NCBI GenBank assembly: GCA_944359365.1
Contig: CALVST010000001.1
Span: 62,001-126,000, forward strand
DNA: 64,000 nt
Source: an uncultured Clostridia bacterium
GTDB lineage: Bacteria > Bacillota > Clostridia > Christensenellales > Borkfalkiaceae
Direction: 5' to 3'
Shown in pieces: positions 15,817-25,377 of this stretch; positions within the stretch are counted from its first letter, which is position 1, and each line of letters starts with the position of its first letter. The position numbers and the translations under genes were made by a program. The notes under the pieces are model-generated. The model did not search any database and was not told the DNA's origin. It worked only from the letters and a program-made list of their open reading frames with translations.

Positions 15817-17316
15817 ATGTTTAACGGATTAGAAGACAACCTTTCCGGGGTTGCGAGGATCAAAGTCATCGGCGTCGGCGGGGCAGGCTGCAACGCGGTC
15901 AACCGCATGATCGAGGCGGGTATTCAAAGCGCAAGCTATGTCGCCGTCAATACCGATAAGCAGATACTTCTTTTATCCAAAGCGGAAAACAAGATCCAGA
16001 TCGGTTCGGCGCTGACCAAGGGGCTCGGCGCGGGCGCGGAGCCCGAAGTCGGAAGGGCGGCTGCCGAAGAGAGCAAAGAAGTGCTCACCGAGGCGGTCAA
16101 AGACACCGACCTTCTGTTCATTACCGCAGGCATGGGCGGCGGTACGGGCACGGGCGCTGCACCCGTCATTGCGAAGATCGCGCGCGATCTGAAAATTCTG
16201 ACCATCGCCGTCGTCACCGAGCCGTTCAACTTTGAAGGCAAAAAGCGCATGGACAACACGGTCAAGGGATTGGAAAATCTCAGAAAGTATGTCGATACGC
16301 TCATTATCATCCCGAACGACAAAATTTCCTGCGTCGTGCCTAAAAACACGCCGATGGTGGAGGCGCTCCGCGTTGCGGACGAAATTCTCAAACAGGGTAT
16401 CCGCGGCATTGCCGACCTTATCGTCAATCCCGCGCTCATCAACCTCGACTTTGCGGACGTTCGCACGATCCTGAAAGATCAGGGGCTTGCGCACATGGGC
16501 GTAGGCGTGGCGAAGGGCGAAAACAGGATCGTCGAGGCGGTGCGCCTTGCCGTAAACTGCCCTCTGCTTACGACGACCATCGAGGGCGCGAAGGGCGTCA
16601 TCCTGAATATCGTAGGCGGCAATGACCTCACGATGGACGAAGTGCAGACCGCCGCAACGCTTGTGCAGAGCGTGGTAGACTATTCCGCGAACATCATCTT
16701 CGGCGCCTGCATAGACAGCAATATCAACGACGAAGTGGAAGTTACCGTCATCGCAACGGGCTTCCCCAATACCGAAAACATGCTCAACCCGAAGGACGAG
16801 CGCAACGTGGCGAGCCGCAATTTCTTTGTCAACCGCGGTCTGCCCGAAGGGAACGGCGAAGGACAGGCTCCCGTGCAGAATATGCAGCCGCAGAACGTAT
16901 CGCCTTCCTATATCCGCACGCCCGTAAACAATACGATGCAGGGGCAGCAGCCGCCCGTTTACAGGCAGCCTTATCAACAGCAGCAATACGAGCGCAGTCA
17001 GGAGCAGTATGCCCGTTCGCAGCAGGCGTACCAACAGGCTCAGCAGCAGGCACCGCAATACCGTCAGGAACCGCAGGCGCCCGCGCAGAACGCTCAGCCG
17101 CAGTACCGTCAGCCTGCACAGGGGCAGAATATGCAGTATCAGGCGCAGCCGCAATATCAGCAGCAGGCACAGCAGGGTTATGCGCAGCCGCAGGGCGGGC
17201 AGTACCGCCAAAGCGCGCAGGCTCCCGCACAGAGTGCACAGCCGCAGTATCAAGGCGCGCAGGAAGATGACAAACCCTTGCCCACCTTTGTGCAAAGGCT
17301 GTTCAAAAAGAGATAA
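15817..17316 (+). CDS. ftsZ: Cell-division GTPase FtsZ with long Gln-rich linker
   Basis: FtsZ polymerises with GTP into the cytokinetic ring. The tubulin signature GGGTGTG is at residues 107-113, in a well-conserved GTPase and C-terminal domain (about 12-320). A linker of about 155 residues follows, dominated by Gln, Pro, Tyr and Ala, with many QAPQYRQ-like units. The protein ends with the conserved binding peptide DDKPLPTFVQRLFKKR, which contacts FtsA and other partners. At 499 residues it is much longer than the usual 360-400. GGAGG stands 10 bases before the ATG. Confidence 0.98.
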   Translation: MFNGLEDNLSGVARIKVIGVGGAGCNAVNRMIEAGIQSASYVAVNTDKQILLLSKAENKIQIGSALTKGLGAGAEPEVGRAAAEESKEVLTEAVKDTDLLFITAGMGGGTGTGAAPVIAKIARDLKILTIAVVTEPFNFEGKKRMDNTVKGLENLRKYVDTLIIIPNDKISCVVPKNTPMVEALRVADEILKQGIRGIADLIVNPALINLDFADVRTILKDQGLAHMGVGVAKGENRIVEAVRLAVNCPLLTTTIEGAKGVILNIVGGNDLTMDEVQTAATLVQSVVDYSANIIFGACIDSNINDEVEVTVIATGFPNTENMLNPKDERNVASRNFFVNRGLPEGNGEGQAPVQNMQPQNVSPSYIRTPVNNTMQGQQPPVYRQPYQQQQYERSQEQYARSQQAYQQAQQQAPQYRQEPQAPAQNAQPQYRQPAQGQNMQYQAQPQYQQQAQQGYAQPQGGQYRQSAQAPAQSAQPQYQGAQEDDKPLPTFVQRLFKKR

Positions 17317-17332
17317 CTCATAACTTTTCGCA

Positions 17333-17368
17333 AAAAAGGAGCCGTTTGAGCGGCTCCTTTTTGATTTT
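17333..17368 (+). terminator. ftsZ terminator
   Basis: AAAAAGGAGCCG (17333-17344) pairs with CGGCTCCTTTTT (17351-17362) around a 6-base loop, and more T follow. The next 130 bases, up to the spoVG terminator, hold nothing I recognise. Confidence 0.88.
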
Positions 17369-17497
17369 TAAATTATGCATGGGGTTTATCCAAACCAAGA
17401 TAAAATGAAAGCGAAGATATGTAATGTTTGTTCTTGTGAAAAATAAAGTCGTTAAAAATATCGCGCATGTTTTCGGCGGATAAATTTAAAATTAAAA

Positions 17498-17537
17498 TAC
17501 AGAAACGGGGAAGATGTTACTCTTCCCCGTTTCTGTA
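17498..17537 (-). terminator. spoVG terminator (17-bp perfect stem)
   Basis: The arms 17498-17514 and 17521-17537 are exact complements around a 6-base loop. On the minus strand the stem is followed by TTTTAATTTT. It lies 22 bases after the spoVG stop. Confidence 0.85.
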
Positions 17538-17559
17538 CTTCTCATCTTGCCCCGCAAAG

Positions 17560-17832
17560 TCAAGAATTCTCTTTTTCGAGCGCATCGGCATAGGCATTCA
17601 GTATCGCGTTTTTCAGTGCTTCTCGGGTCTCGGTGTTCAAGGGGTGTGCGATATCTTTGAATTCCCCGTCGCTCGTTTTGCGGCTGGGCATAGCGATGAA
17701 AAGTCCGTCCGTTCCGTCAATGATCTTTATGTCATGCACGACGAAACAATTGTCGAGCGTGACGGATGCGACGGCTTTCAGCTTGCTGTCATCCTTTTTT
17801 ACGAACCTTATCCGTACTTCAGAAATATTCAA
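17560..17832 (-). CDS. spoVG: Septation/sporulation regulator SpoVG
   Basis: SpoVG is a small nucleic-acid-binding regulator affecting septation and many adaptive genes. The 90 residues open NISEVRIRFVKK and contain the conserved VTLDNCFVVHDIKIIDG and FIAMPSRK segments. Length is typical. The start is TTG at 17832, chosen because AAGGAGGT lies 6 bases upstream and no better start exists. The gene is monocistronic and divergent from murC. Confidence 0.96.
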   Translation of the reverse strand: MNISEVRIRFVKKDDSKLKAVASVTLDNCFVVHDIKIIDGTDGLFIAMPSRKTSDGEFKDIAHPLNTETREALKNAILNAYADALEKENS

Positions 17833-17872
17833 GACTGTACCTCCTTATGAAAGATTTTGGCTTCCTGCATAC

Positions 17873-17901
17873 ATTTTACTATATAATTTTCGGTTTTTCA
17901 A
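17873..17901 (-). promoter_or_regulatory. spoVG promoter
   Basis: On the minus strand, -35 TTGAAA (17901-17896) and -10 TAAAAT (17878-17873) are 17 bases apart. This is a sigma-A type site. I see no clear sigma-H match like that of Bacillus spoVG. Confidence 0.6.
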
Positions 17902-17973
17902 GTGCCAAACAAAAATTTTTTACAAAAAAATGAAATTTTTTGAAAATTTTGTCTATTTTTGTCGGAACGGGCA

Positions 17974-17979
17974 TATACT
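17974..17979 (+). promoter_or_regulatory. -10 element placed for a leaderless murC transcript
   Basis: TATACT ends 5 bases before the murC ATG (17985), so a transcript from it would begin at or next to the start codon. The best -35 is TTGTCT (17949-17954) with a long 19-base spacer. No ribosome site is seen before the ATG, which fits a leaderless mRNA but does not prove it. Confidence 0.35.
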
Positions 17980-17984
17980 ATGCC

Positions 17985-19334
17985 ATGATAAAGAGCTTTT
18001 GGCGGGAATTGAAAGAAGTATTTTTTGTGGGGATAGGCGGCGTCAGTATGAGCGGACTGGCGGAATATCTGCTCCGCAAGGGGGTGTCGGTAAGCGGAAG
18101 CGATATTTCCGAAAACGGCAGGACCGCCGCATTGCGCGCCCGCGGCGTAAAAATTTACCCTTCTCACGCGAGGGAAAATATCGGAAACGCGCAGGCGGTC
18201 GTATGCAGTTCGGCGATAAATCAGAACAATCCGGAACGCCTGGCGGCGATGGAGCGGGGGATCCCCGTGATCGGCAGGGCAGAGCTGCTTGCGTTGATCG
18301 CTGAGGAATATAAAAACGTGATCGCCGTGGCGGGCTGCCACGGCAAAACGACGGCGACGGCAATGTGCGCGCACGTGATAGATAATTGTGCGGGCACCGT
18401 AACCGCGCATATCGGCGGCGAAGACGCCGAATTCGGCAACATGCGCATCGGCGGCGAGCGGTTCTTCGTTACCGAGGCGTGCGAGTATATGGGGAATTTT
18501 CTCAAACTCCGCCCGAGTGCGGCGATCGTCCTCAATACGGATGCCGACCATTTGGATTACTATAAGAACGCCGAGAATCTTACGCGCGCCTACTGTGAAT
18601 TTTGCGAAAAAGCGGGGGCTGCGATCGTTTGCCGGGAAGATAAAATTGCCGAATTGATCCGCCCCGCATTGACGTTCGGGCTTTCTCCGAAGAGCGACGT
18701 GGGCGCCGAAGAGATCGCGGGAGCGAACGGAAAATATGCCTTCACGCTGCGCGCCGGCGGGGAAATGCTCGACAGAATACGTCTAAATGTCTATGGAAAG
18801 CACAATATTTACAACGCTCTGGCGGCTGCCGCGGCGGGGCTGTATTACCGTTTTCCGCCCTTCCTCATCGCGGAAGGATTGGAAAAATTCAAGGGGATCC
18901 GCCGTCGATTTGAAAACATCGGCAGGTATGCCGGCGCGCGGTTTATTGCCGATTACGCACATCACCCGAGCGAGATCGCCGCGGCGCTGCAGACCGCGCA
19001 CGAGATCGCCCGCGGAAGGCTGATCGTCCTATTTCAGCCGCACACCTATTCTAGGACGAAGGCGTTTTTCGACGAGTTCGTCAACGTTCTTTCGGGCATA
19101 GACGATCTCGTGATCTACAAGACCTATGCGGCGCGCGAATATTTTGACGCGGAAGGCTGTGCGCTGACGCTTGCCGAACATTTGGGGAACGCGCTGTACA
19201 TAGAAACGGTGAAGGAGCTCGTATTATACCTGAAAGGCACGCTGACGGGCGGAGATACGGTGCTCGTTCTCGGCGCGGGGGATATTTACTATGCCGCAAA
19301 AGAGGCGTTATCGCGCCTGAACAAAGGGGAATGA
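17985..19334 (+). CDS. murC: UDP-MurNAc:L-alanine ligase
   Basis: MurC adds L-alanine to UDP-MurNAc, the first amino-acid step of the stem peptide. Seen are the Rossmann start FFVGIGGVSMSGLAEYLL, ATP loop GCHGKTT (117-123, with Cys where Thr is usual), DADHLDYY and the C-terminal DYAHHPSEI. Length is 449 residues, normal. I chose ATG 17985. An in-frame TTG at 17940 would add 15 hydrophobic residues not typical of MurC. The gene is away from the dcw block, as in many Firmicutes, and convergent with the DUF815 gene. Confidence 0.95.
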   Translation: MIKSFWRELKEVFFVGIGGVSMSGLAEYLLRKGVSVSGSDISENGRTAALRARGVKIYPSHARENIGNAQAVVCSSAINQNNPERLAAMERGIPVIGRAELLALIAEEYKNVIAVAGCHGKTTATAMCAHVIDNCAGTVTAHIGGEDAEFGNMRIGGERFFVTEACEYMGNFLKLRPSAAIVLNTDADHLDYYKNAENLTRAYCEFCEKAGAAIVCREDKIAELIRPALTFGLSPKSDVGAEEIAGANGKYAFTLRAGGEMLDRIRLNVYGKHNIYNALAAAAAGLYYRFPPFLIAEGLEKFKGIRRRFENIGRYAGARFIADYAHHPSEIAAALQTAHEIARGRLIVLFQPHTYSRTKAFFDEFVNVLSGIDDLVIYKTYAAREYFDAEGCALTLAEHLGNALYIETVKELVLYLKGTLTGGDTVLVLGAGDIYYAAKEALSRLNKGE

Positions 19335-19338
19335 GAGC

Positions 19339-19367
19339 AAAAAAACGCGCCGTGCGGCGCGTTTTTT
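19339..19367. terminator. Bidirectional terminator between murC and the DUF815 gene
   Basis: AAAAAACGCGCC (19340-19351), loop GTGC and GGCGCGTTTTTT (19356-19367) give a perfect 12-bp stem with A and T runs at the ends, so it can work on both strands. It touches the stop codon of the minus-strand gene. Confidence 0.85.
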
Positions 19368-20569
19368 CATATAAGGACTTCGGAGTTTTTCATTTTGCAT
19401 GCGTAAAGGTAGTCGACGAACTGTTTTGCGCGGCGCGGCGAACGCCCGCCCTTGCTGAGCGCCCAACGCTCGGCAAGAGAGCAAAGCTCTTCGTCGGCGG
19501 TGCCGATATCCCTGTCTTTGGCGAGCTGGCGCACGATGGACAGGTACTCCGCTTTGCCGGTGGAAGAGAAGAGAACGGTTAGTCCGAAACGGTCGGAAAG
19601 GGAAAGCTGTTCCGCCATCGTGTCGGAGGCGTGCACGCTGTTGTCACGGTCGGAAAAATTTTCTTTCAGGATATGCCGTCTGTTGGAAGTCGCGGCGATC
19701 ATGACGTTTGCGCTCTTCTCGTTCATGCTGCCTTCCAGGCTCGCTTTGAGAGAGGCGACCTTTTCGTCGTGCTCTTCGAGGGAAAGATCGTCTATAAATA
19801 TCATGAATTTGAAGGGCAGGGAGGCGAGCGTCTCTTTCAGGGCGTTGATCTCCCTGATCTGCTCTTTCGGTATTTCTACGGCGCGCAGTCCGCGTTCCGC
19901 GTATTTGTTCAGCATGGCGTGTATGGTGGAGGATTTGCCCGTACCCTTATCGCCGTACAGCAGCATATTCGAGTAGGGCAGCCCTTCCACAAAATTGACG
20001 ATATTGTCTTCCACGGCGCGCTTTTCGTCTTCGTAATCTTTCAGGTCGGAAAGGGATATATCGGAAGTGTTTTTAACGGGAACGAGCGCTCCGTTTTCGA
20101 ATGTGAACGCTTTATGCCCGATAAATTTGCCGTAGCCGTTCGCGGCGTAGAATTTTTCAAGGCGCAGGAGCGTTTCGTCCGAAGTCCAATCTCTGCCGAA
20201 GAGGTCGGAGTCGCCTCTGCCGATGCGGGGCATGCCTTCCTTCACGCATTCGGATATGCGCGGGGGAAGGGTATCCGCCGCCTTCGCGAGTGCGTATAAA
20301 ATGCCGAGGTCGCGCCGGTATGCGGCGCGGATATCGCCGTTGAGCGTACCCGCAAAGGCGCGGCGCGCAAACAGGTTGTCGTCGTAAAGCACGGCGTCGG
20401 CTATGCGGCGGGCGAGCGAATGCTGTTCGTCGCGCTCCATGAGAAGGGCAAGGGCGCGCGCGTAATTTTCGGCGTCGTCGTTTTCCGCCGCCTCGGCGAA
20501 CGCCGATACGGCTTCGTCGCGCAGAACGTTTTTCAATAAAATGAGTTCTCTGTATGAAGTCTTTCGCAT
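19367..20569 (-). CDS. DUF815-family AAA ATPase
   Basis: This is an uncharacterised P-loop ATPase of the DUF815 (YjjK-unrelated, AAA-like) type common in clostridia; its role is unknown to me. The 400 residues have an alpha-helical N-terminal part (1-150), then Walker A GDKGTGKSS (206-214), the Walker B segment FMIFIDDLSLEEHD, and the sensor-like MIAATSNRRH. The start ATG 20569 has GGAG 6 bases upstream. The open frame runs further back through the promoter, but no better start is there. It is monocistronic. A perfect inverted repeat surrounds its promoter. Confidence 0.82.
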   Translation of the reverse strand: MRKTSYRELILLKNVLRDEAVSAFAEAAENDDAENYARALALLMERDEQHSLARRIADAVLYDDNLFARRAFAGTLNGDIRAAYRRDLGILYALAKAADTLPPRISECVKEGMPRIGRGDSDLFGRDWTSDETLLRLEKFYAANGYGKFIGHKAFTFENGALVPVKNTSDISLSDLKDYEDEKRAVEDNIVNFVEGLPYSNMLLYGDKGTGKSSTIHAMLNKYAERGLRAVEIPKEQIREINALKETLASLPFKFMIFIDDLSLEEHDEKVASLKASLEGSMNEKSANVMIAATSNRRHILKENFSDRDNSVHASDTMAEQLSLSDRFGLTVLFSSTGKAEYLSIVRQLAKDRDIGTADEELCSLAERWALSKGGRSPRRAKQFVDYLYACKMKNSEVLI

Positions 20570-20582
20570 GATGATCTCCGTA

Positions 20583-20633
20583 AATTGCTTTCGTTTTTTC
20601 ATATTATACCTTTTTTTTTCTCCGAAAGCAATT
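20583..20633 (-). promoter_or_regulatory. Promoter of the DUF815 gene inside an 11-bp inverted repeat
   Basis: On the minus strand, -35 TTGCTT (20631-20626) and -10 TATAAT (20608-20603) are 17 bases apart. AATTGCTTTCG (20583-20593) and CGAAAGCAATT (20623-20633) are exact inverted copies. One covers the -35 and the other lies just after the expected start point. This looks like an operator pair or a leader stem. Confidence 0.6.
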
Positions 20634-20724
20634 GTTTGCGGCATATTGAGCCGCACCTTTGCGCGATTCGGAAATCGAATGGAACCGATTGCGAAAATTA
20701 ATAAATAAAATTGCGCTTTTCCGC

Positions 20725-21821
<1,097 letters not shown>

Positions 21822-21841
21822 ATTTGCCTCGGCAAAAATAT

Positions 21842-21872
21842 TCCCGCGGGATTTTTCCCGCGGGTTTTTTTC
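21842..21872 (+). terminator. ilvC terminator
   Basis: CCCGCGGG occurs twice (21843-21850 and 21857-21864) around ATTTTT, forming an 8-bp stem, and seven T follow. Confidence 0.85.
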
Positions 21873-21891
21873 TATTTACCGCCTTTTGCAG

Positions 21892-21920
21892 TTGATAAAA
21901 AATGCGATAAATGGTATAAT
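21892..21920 (+). promoter_or_regulatory. ftsK operon promoter
   Basis: -35 TTGATA (21892-21897) and -10 TATAAT (21915-21920) are 17 bases apart, with TGG before the -10 (extended -10). Confidence 0.75.
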
Positions 21921-21978
21921 ATTACCGTTATATTGAAGAGAAAAACCGCGTGCGTAAGGCACGCCGGGGGAGTAGGCT

Positions 21979-24900
21979 TTGAATAATTTGGGAAGAGGCA
22001 GCGAAAACAATAAAAAAGACAAGGAACGCTTGCTCACGCGCGAAACTTTGGGTTTCGTGCTGATTTTGTTTGCGGCGGTCGCTCTCGTCATCCTCATAAC
22101 GCGCAGCGTCATTTTCGGCAGCGTGGGGTTTGCCATAAGCAGTTTTTTGCTCGGAACGTTCGGCTATTGCGCCTATGCGGTCCTCGCCGCCCTCATATAC
22201 GGCGGCATCGTGCTCATTTCCGGCAAAAAAATAGCCGTGCGGAAAAAGACGGCGGCGCTCTGCATTCTCGCTTTCGTTATTTTTGTGTGCCTCATCCATA
22301 CGATAACTTCTCAGGCGGGCGGCATCAGCAGCAGGCAAAGCTACGGCGCGTATCTTTCCGCTTGCTACCGCGCGGGCGAAAACAGTTTCTTCCGCACGAC
22401 GGGCGGCGGCGTCATAGTAGGGCTTGTCGTCTATCCCGTTGTCAGGCTCACGACGTATGTGGGCGGATATATCATCTTTTCGCTTTTGCTCGCGGCGACG
22501 GCGTATTTCATTTACGCATCCCGCGCGTCGGTTTCTGCGGAAAGGCGGCGCAGGAAACAGGAACAGGAGCGCATGACCGATGCCGCCGCGCGCGACACTT
22601 CGGGGCTGTATGACCTGAATTATGCGGAACCCGTACAGCAGTCCGTGCAGGATCCTGCGGCGCAGTACGGTCAGCCGCAGCAGTACGATGCGAGTCAGAT
22701 GCCGCAGTATCAGGCGCCGCAGCAGTATCAGCCGCAGGCGCATTATGAAGATCCTTCCCGCAGACTGTTTGCCGTGGGCGACGAGTTCGACATGAAGAGC
22801 CGGCGCGAAATGCGGCAGGACCGCCGCGCGGAAGCGGCAAGACGGGAGGAGATCTTACAGCCTCAGCCGCCGCAGCAACCGCAGCAGCCGCTTACGCCGT
22901 ATGCGCAGAGCAGGAGCATATTGTATCCCGACAATGCCTCGGGATATACAAACAATCTCATTTTCGATTCCGATTCTTATTTCAATAAGAACAGGGGAAA
23001 GATATCCGAACAGCAATATTCGAATAATTTCCGCAGCACGCCCACCTCGTATTCAGAGGGGCATGAAAGGTCGAACAGGACGGAAACGCCCCGCGCGGAA
23101 ACAAAACCGCAGAGCGCGCCGTCTGCCTCGCAGACGCCTGCAAGCGGTGTTTCCTCGCAGGCGCAGGGCAGTGCGCCTTCCGCAAGCTATTCCGCGCTGT
23201 ATTCCGACGATGCGGAGAGCAACATAACGTATACGAACAGGCCGAAAAAGATCGTTACGGATACCACGCGCGACGCACAGGCGGACGTGCCCGCATCTTC
23301 TCGCGCGGACAGCGGCAATTTTTACCGCAACGACGTACCTTCTTCCGCGCCTGCAGACATGGAGCCTCGCCGCACGGCTGAAAGCGACGTCGCCGCGCGG
23401 AAAGACGACGAAGCGGCGCCGCCCGTCCGAAGCGAACGCAGGATAGAACCGGAAAATCCCGCGCCTTCCCTGCGCGGCGAACGCAGGAGCGAAAGCGTAT
23501 CCGATTTGCGCGGCGAGCCTGCGGAAAGAGCGCCGGAAAAGCCTGCGGAAACGCGCGCGGCCGAACCTGAGGAAAAGCCCGCACGCTCCGCACCGCGCAC
23601 GGAGCCCCGCGGCAGAAGGGACGAAGAAGTCCGCTTTATGCCGCCGAGCGATTACGAAAAGGAGCAGGAACAGGCGGAAGAGGAAGAAGAGCGTTCGCTG
23701 TTGCAGCCGATCTCCGACGACTTCGATTCCGCCGTCGACCTGTTTGACGGCGACGAGGAAGAGGTCGGCAGTTCAGCCGTTCCCGAAGCGGCGGAACGGC
23801 TGCGCGGAGAAGAACGCCGCGAAGAACCGCTCGTTTCGCGCAGAGAAACGCCCCGTGCGGAACCTGCCGCCGAGCAGGCGCAGGAGCCGCCCAAGAAAAA
23901 GCACATTTATGCGCGCTATGTGGCGCCGCCCATCAATATGCTGAGCGACTACCAAAGCATGCGCGCGGCGGACGGCGACGAGATCGAGCACAACAAAGAA
24001 ACCATCGTCGATACGCTTTATCAGCTGAAAATACCTACGGAAGTGCTTTCCGTAACGCAGGGCCCCACGGTGACTCGCTACGATATCAATATACCGGGGA
24101 ATATCCCGACCAGCCGCGTTCTGGGCTGCGACAAAGAAATAGCCATGCGCCTGCACGCGAAGGACGGCGTCAACATTCAGACCAACTACGAAAACGGTTC
24201 CATCAGCATAGAGGTGCCGAACAAGCAAAAGTCGACCGTCGGGCTGAAAGAGATCATTCTTTCGGACAAATTCCAAAACGCCAAAGCGGGTTCGCTCATG
24301 TTCGGGCTCGGCAAAGATATCGAGGGCAGGGCGATCTGCGGCGACATCAAGAAGATGAAACACCTGCTCGTGGCGGGTTCTACGGGCTCGGGCAAGAGCG
24401 TATGCTTGAATGCGCTCATTATCAGCCTGCTCTATAAGTACAGCCCCGAAGAGCTGCGCATCATACTCGTCGATCCCAAACAGGTCGAGTTCAACATTTA
24501 CGACAAACTGCCGCACCTGATGATCAACGAGATCATTTACGAGCCTGCAAAGGTCATCACCGTACTCAATTGGGCGATCACGGAAATGGAGCGCCGTTAC
24601 AGCCTTTTCAAGCAGAAAACCAAGAGCGGGCGGCTCGTGCGCGAGATAGACGAGTACAACGCAAATCTCGACGATGACGAAGAGCGCCTGCCGAAGATCG
24701 TCATGATAATAGACGAGCTTGCCGACCTGATGACGGTCGCAAAGAAAGAGATAGAGGACAGGATACAGCGCCTGACGCAGAAATCGCGCGCGGCGGGCAT
24801 TCATTTGGTGCTCGCAACGCAGAGGCCTTCCACCGACGTCATCACGGGTATCATCAAATCCAACCTGCCTACGCGCGTAGCGTTCAAGGTCGTGCAGGAA

Positions 24901-25377
24901 GTGGATTCGCGCACCATTCTCGATTCTTCCGGCGCGGAGAAATTGCTCGGCTACGGCGATATGCTCTATAAAATGGACGATATGCCTTTCCCGTACCGCG
25001 TACAGGGCGCGTTTTTAAGTTCGCAGGAAGTGCAGGACGTCGTGAATTACGTCAAAGAGCATAACGAGGCGTATTTTGACGACGGCGTTGCCGACTTTAT
25101 CAACGGCAACGGCGGAGGCGGCGCGGAAGGCGGCGGCGAAGGGGACGACAGCGTCGAGGCGGTATATATCGACGCTCTCCGCTATGTCGTATCCATAGGA
25201 CAGGCTTCCATTTCCATGATACAGCGCAAATGCTCGGTCGGCTATCCGAAGGCGGGCAAGATCATTGAATGGATGGAAAATATGGGCTATATTTCCGCGT
25301 TCGATGGCGCAAAGGCGCGCAAAGTGCTCATGACGCAGGATGAATTTGAAAGCAAGTACGGCGACTATGGCAACTGA
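21979..25377 (+). CDS. ftsK: DNA translocase FtsK/SpoIIIE
   Basis: This membrane-anchored motor pumps chromosomal DNA through the closing septum in division or sporulation. The 1132 residues start with four membrane helices (about 25-180). A linker of some 460 residues follows, rich in Gln, Pro, Ala, Glu and Arg. Then come the alpha/beta motor domains with Walker A GSTGSGKS (800-807) and IVMIIDELADLM. A winged-helix gamma domain (SMIQRKCSVGYPKAGKIIEW) reads the polar DNA motifs. Start is TTG with GGGGGAG 6 bases upstream. It heads an operon with rimO, pgsA, cinA-like and recA. Confidence 0.95.
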   Translation: MNNLGRGSENNKKDKERLLTRETLGFVLILFAAVALVILITRSVIFGSVGFAISSFLLGTFGYCAYAVLAALIYGGIVLISGKKIAVRKKTAALCILAFVIFVCLIHTITSQAGGISSRQSYGAYLSACYRAGENSFFRTTGGGVIVGLVVYPVVRLTTYVGGYIIFSLLLAATAYFIYASRASVSAERRRRKQEQERMTDAAARDTSGLYDLNYAEPVQQSVQDPAAQYGQPQQYDASQMPQYQAPQQYQPQAHYEDPSRRLFAVGDEFDMKSRREMRQDRRAEAARREEILQPQPPQQPQQPLTPYAQSRSILYPDNASGYTNNLIFDSDSYFNKNRGKISEQQYSNNFRSTPTSYSEGHERSNRTETPRAETKPQSAPSASQTPASGVSSQAQGSAPSASYSALYSDDAESNITYTNRPKKIVTDTTRDAQADVPASSRADSGNFYRNDVPSSAPADMEPRRTAESDVAARKDDEAAPPVRSERRIEPENPAPSLRGERRSESVSDLRGEPAERAPEKPAETRAAEPEEKPARSAPRTEPRGRRDEEVRFMPPSDYEKEQEQAEEEEERSLLQPISDDFDSAVDLFDGDEEEVGSSAVPEAAERLRGEERREEPLVSRRETPRAEPAAEQAQEPPKKKHIYARYVAPPINMLSDYQSMRAADGDEIEHNKETIVDTLYQLKIPTEVLSVTQGPTVTRYDINIPGNIPTSRVLGCDKEIAMRLHAKDGVNIQTNYENGSISIEVPNKQKSTVGLKEIILSDKFQNAKAGSLMFGLGKDIEGRAICGDIKKMKHLLVAGSTGSGKSVCLNALIISLLYKYSPEELRIILVDPKQVEFNIYDKLPHLMINEIIYEPAKVITVLNWAITEMERRYSLFKQKTKSGRLVREIDEYNANLDDDEERLPKIVMIIDELADLMTVAKKEIEDRIQRLTQKSRAAGIHLVLATQRPSTDVITGIIKSNLPTRVAFKVVQEVDSRTILDSSGAEKLLGYGDMLYKMDDMPFPYRVQGAFLSSQEVQDVVNYVKEHNEAYFDDGVADFINGNGGGGAEGGGEGDDSVEAVYIDALRYVVSIGQASISMIQRKCSVGYPKAGKIIEWMENMGYISAFDGAKARKVLMTQDEFESKYGDYGN

